From NCBI GenBank assembly GCA_964481145.1, contig CAYZTA010000032.1, forward strand, positions 1 to 64,000: a DNA stretch of 64,000 nt, read 5' to 3'. This document shows, piece after piece, positions 61,852-64,000 of this stretch. The DNA comes from Sandaracinus sp964481145 (GTDB taxonomy: Bacteria > Myxococcota_A > Polyangia > Polyangiales > Sandaracinaceae). The position numbers were made by a program, and so were the translations under genes. The notes below the pieces were generated by a model that had not been told where the DNA came from, ran no database searches, and saw only the letters and a list, made by a program, of their open reading frames with translations. The stretch's first letter is position 1; each line of letters begins with the position of its first letter.

Positions 61852-63441
61852 ATGGGACTCGAAAAATATAGGCAGAAGCGCGATTTTTCGCGGACATCCG
61901 AACCCTCCGGGAAAGTTCAAAGGAAAAAGGGATGGTCGTTCGTGGTGCAAAAACACGCTGCGTCTCGATTGCACTATGATTTTCGACTCGAGCTCGATGG
62001 GTTGCTCAAGAGTTGGTCGATTCCGAAAGGGCCGAGCGCGGATTCGAGCGTCAAGCGCCTTGCCGTCGAAACCGAGGATCATCCTGTCGAATACGGTTCG
62101 TTCGAGGGGATCATCCCCCAAGGTGAATATGGGGGTGGGACGGTACTTCTTTGGGATCGTGGGACGTGGACGCCGGTGGGTGATCCGCAAACGGGGCTTC
62201 GAAAAGGAAAGCTCGATTTCGAACTGCACGGTGAGCGTCTGTCGGGCCTTTACACGCTCGTGCGCATGAATGCTCGCGAAGGCGCGCGTGAGCGCGTGAA
62301 CTGGCTCTTGTGGAAGAGGCGCGATGGACTCGAACACACGGATGAAGCGTCGCTGACCGAGCTTCATACGACGAGCGTCGAGAGCGGACGGACCCTCGAG
62401 GAGATCGCGAGCGCAGTGGGGCAGGCGAAAAAAATATGGGAGAGCGGACGCGTCCGGTCCGCCGAAGGGAAGGGAACACTCCAAGCGCGCATCCGTGCGG
62501 CCAAAGAAGAAGGCGAGCGGCGTCGTGGCGAGAAGCGCGCAAAGGGGGCGCGTGATCCACGTCGTGTTCCGGTGGCTGGAATCGGGATCAGCCATGGTGA
62601 ACGGGTGATCGATCCGGGCTCCAAGACGACCAAGTTGGAGCTCGTTCGATTTTACGAACAGGTCGCGCCGCTCTGTTTGGTGCACGCGGCCAGACGTCCT
62701 CTCGCGCTCGTTCGTTGTCCGGAGGGGGTTGCGGGGCAGTGCTTTTTTCAGAAGCACAGCCATCGCGGGATGAGTTCCGAGATTCATGTCGATCTCGACG
62801 TCGAGGGAGACGAAATCCTTTCTGTCGTGGGCGTGCCGGGAGTGGTGGCGCTCGCTCAGTGGGGAGTCGTCGAGCTCCATGGATGGGGTTCGCGTTTGGA
62901 CCGACTCGAATCTCCTGATTGGATCGTGCTCGATCTCGATCCTTCGCCAGAGATTCCATGGAGTGGACTGGTGGAAGGCGCGCGTTTGATTCGCGAGCGC
63001 CTCTCCGAACTCGGTTTCGTGCCGTTCGTGAAGACCACGGGCGGCAAGGGGCTGCATCTCGTCGTGCCACTCGTTCGACGACACGATTGGGATATGGTGA
63101 AGAGTTTTTCAAAAGCGCTCGCGCTCGACATCGCGATGCGTGAACCGACGCGCTTCACTCACAACATGGCCAAACACGCACGCCATGGGCGAATTTTCGT
63201 CGATCACCTGAGGAACGTCCGCGGCAGCACGGCTGTTTTGCCGTATTCAGTGCGTGCTCGCGACGGGCTGCCCGTTGCGATGCCCATCGAGTGGTCTGAG
63301 CTCGATGCGATCGAACCGAGGACGTTGACTGTCTCGAGTGTCCCCAACTGGCTCGCGAAGCGTCATCGGGACCCGTGGTTGGAACTACGCTCTTCTGCAA
63401 AAGCGATCACGCGCAACATGCTCGACGCCCTCGCCCCATGA
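61852..63441 (+). CDS. ligD: LigD-like protein: 3'-phosphoesterase plus polymerase domains, no ligase
   Basis: A 529-residue end-joining repair protein. The phosphoesterase domain (about 1-160) has HAASRLHYDFRLEL (His 35, His 41, Asp 43, Arg 45), DHPVEYGSFEGIIPQGEYGGG and KGKLDFELHGERLSG. A charged linker (about 200-245) leads to the LigD-type primase/polymerase domain (DPGSKTTKLELVRFY, FFQKHSHRG, catalytic WIVLDLDPSP, TTGGKGLHLVVPL, HNMAKHARHGRIFVDHLRN). The ATP-dependent ligase domain found in full LigD is missing, and no Ku gene is nearby. Confidence 0.93.
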   Translation: MGLEKYRQKRDFSRTSEPSGKVQRKKGWSFVVQKHAASRLHYDFRLELDGLLKSWSIPKGPSADSSVKRLAVETEDHPVEYGSFEGIIPQGEYGGGTVLLWDRGTWTPVGDPQTGLRKGKLDFELHGERLSGLYTLVRMNAREGARERVNWLLWKRRDGLEHTDEASLTELHTTSVESGRTLEEIASAVGQAKKIWESGRVRSAEGKGTLQARIRAAKEEGERRRGEKRAKGARDPRRVPVAGIGISHGERVIDPGSKTTKLELVRFYEQVAPLCLVHAARRPLALVRCPEGVAGQCFFQKHSHRGMSSEIHVDLDVEGDEILSVVGVPGVVALAQWGVVELHGWGSRLDRLESPDWIVLDLDPSPEIPWSGLVEGARLIRERLSELGFVPFVKTTGGKGLHLVVPLVRRHDWDMVKSFSKALALDIAMREPTRFTHNMAKHARHGRIFVDHLRNVRGSTAVLPYSVRARDGLPVAMPIEWSELDAIEPRTLTVSSVPNWLAKRHRDPWLELRSSAKAITRNMLDALAP

Positions 63442-63539
63442 GTCTCTTCTCGGATGGGGGCGTGACGCGTGGTGCCCCAGCGCTCGAGCGGTTGGTGCGT
63501 CGCGTCACGTGAATCGCAGAGTGATTCATCGGGCGCGGC

Positions 63540-63779
63540 ATGCTGCCGTGGGCGCGTGCGTTGCAATCGCTCACCCTCATGGTCTTCATTGTCGTCCCCA
63601 ATCTCCAGGCGCTTCGTCACTGGCTCTTGCGACTCGATGCGCGGCTCGTGACGTCGGATCTCCAGTCGCGCTGGCTCGAGCGTGAGAAGCAGGCGGAGGT
63701 GGAACGCCAGGAAGTGGATGTCGCCATGGGTGAGCTCCGGACTGTGGGTTCCGTGCGGGCCCTGGGTGGGGAGGCGTAG
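63540..63779 (+). CDS. Possible small protein, unknown function
   Basis: A 79-residue frame with a hydrophobic start (SLTLMVFIVVPNLQALRHWLL) and a charged helical end (SRWLEREKQAEVERQEVDVAMGEL). It could be a small membrane-associated protein. There is no clear ribosome site. Overlapping open frames on the other strand have no better claim. Confidence 0.35.
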   Translation: MLPWARALQSLTLMVFIVVPNLQALRHWLLRLDARLVTSDLQSRWLEREKQAEVERQEVDVAMGELRTVGSVRALGGEA

Positions 63780-63803
63780 GGCGTGTCTGCCGACGCCCTC
63801 ATC

Positions 63804-63998
63804 TCAGTCTTCTTCTCGACGGGGATCGTTTTGATTGGTCGAGATGACCTCGATGGCGTCGAGCCTCACTTTCCGCGCTTGATGTTGAATGCGTGATTTG
63901 GGGAGCCGGATCAGCAAGGGGCGGATGGCCCGAGGAACCGTTTGTGCAGAGTCGGCCCCTTTGGGGTCGGTGGGCGCTCTGTCATCCGTCTTACTCAT
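63804..63998 (-). CDS. Small hydrophilic protein at window end
   Basis: A 64-residue frame starting at the very edge of the window (ATG 63998). The N-terminus is polar (SKTDDRAPTDPKGADSAQTV), followed by PLLIRLPKSRIQHQARKVRLDAIEVISTNQNDP, which has the feel of a beta-strand and a turn. Upstream signals are outside the window, so the start may lie further on. The family is unknown. Confidence 0.4.
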   Translation of the reverse strand: MSKTDDRAPTDPKGADSAQTVPRAIRPLLIRLPKSRIQHQARKVRLDAIEVISTNQNDPRREED

Positions 63999-64000
63999 GC

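Overview
The window looks like chromosome from a myxobacterium or a close deltaproteobacterial relative. GC is fairly high, there are many lipoproteins with acidic linkers, and several gene types fit that group: a bactofilin, a MopE-type Cys/Asp-rich lipoprotein, a kinase-like protein with a C-terminal membrane anchor, an ArsR-methyltransferase fusion next to ahcY, and numerous small outer-membrane barrels. This placement is inferred from gene content; no rRNA or tRNA gene is visible.

Layout. 1-2.3 kb: a 12-bp tandem repeat and a LytS/LytR-type two-component pair. 2.3-8.4 kb: a lipoprotein, rpsO-pnp, dut and a degenerate kinase. 8.4-13.4 kb: thioredoxin, homoserine dehydrogenase overlapping a bactofilin, a secreted papain-like protease and an outer-membrane protein. 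13.6-18 kb: a partial F-ATPase operon (b', b, delta, alpha, gamma) without beta or epsilon, ending in an overlapping SGNH-hydrolase-like gene. 19-31.9 kb: metabolic and peptidase genes, including boxB/boxC of aerobic benzoyl-CoA degradation, an M50 protease with a helical-repeat tail, and an ArsR-methyltransferase/ahcY pair for the methyl cycle.

32-44 kb is the accessory part. After an aminotransferase and a large secreted protein, intact genes alternate with at least four decayed ones: an outer-membrane-type protein, an alpha/beta hydrolase, a TIGR02757/DUF2400 protein, and a lipoprotein metallopeptidase that is frameshifted and truncated. The area holds a 406-bp direct repeat (copies 3,171 bp apart, apparently identical) and a family of short diverged repeats at gene ends. 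Next to the second long repeat sits an intact two-gene unit: a ThiF/E1-like adenylyltransferase and a SAM methyltransferase.

44-49 kb: a MopE-like lipoprotein and an ECF sigma unit (outer-membrane barrel, sigma factor, membrane-anchored partner). 49-52.6 kb: hrcA-grpE-dnaK, with a weak CIRCE-like element upstream of hrcA and a possible small RNA ending in a good terminator beyond it. 53-64 kb: a large TPR protein, Mpo1-like, N-formylglutamate amidohydrolase-like and thymidine kinase genes, an MBL hydrolase, a sigma-32-type factor, and a LigD-like protein that has phosphoesterase and polymerase domains but no ligase domain.
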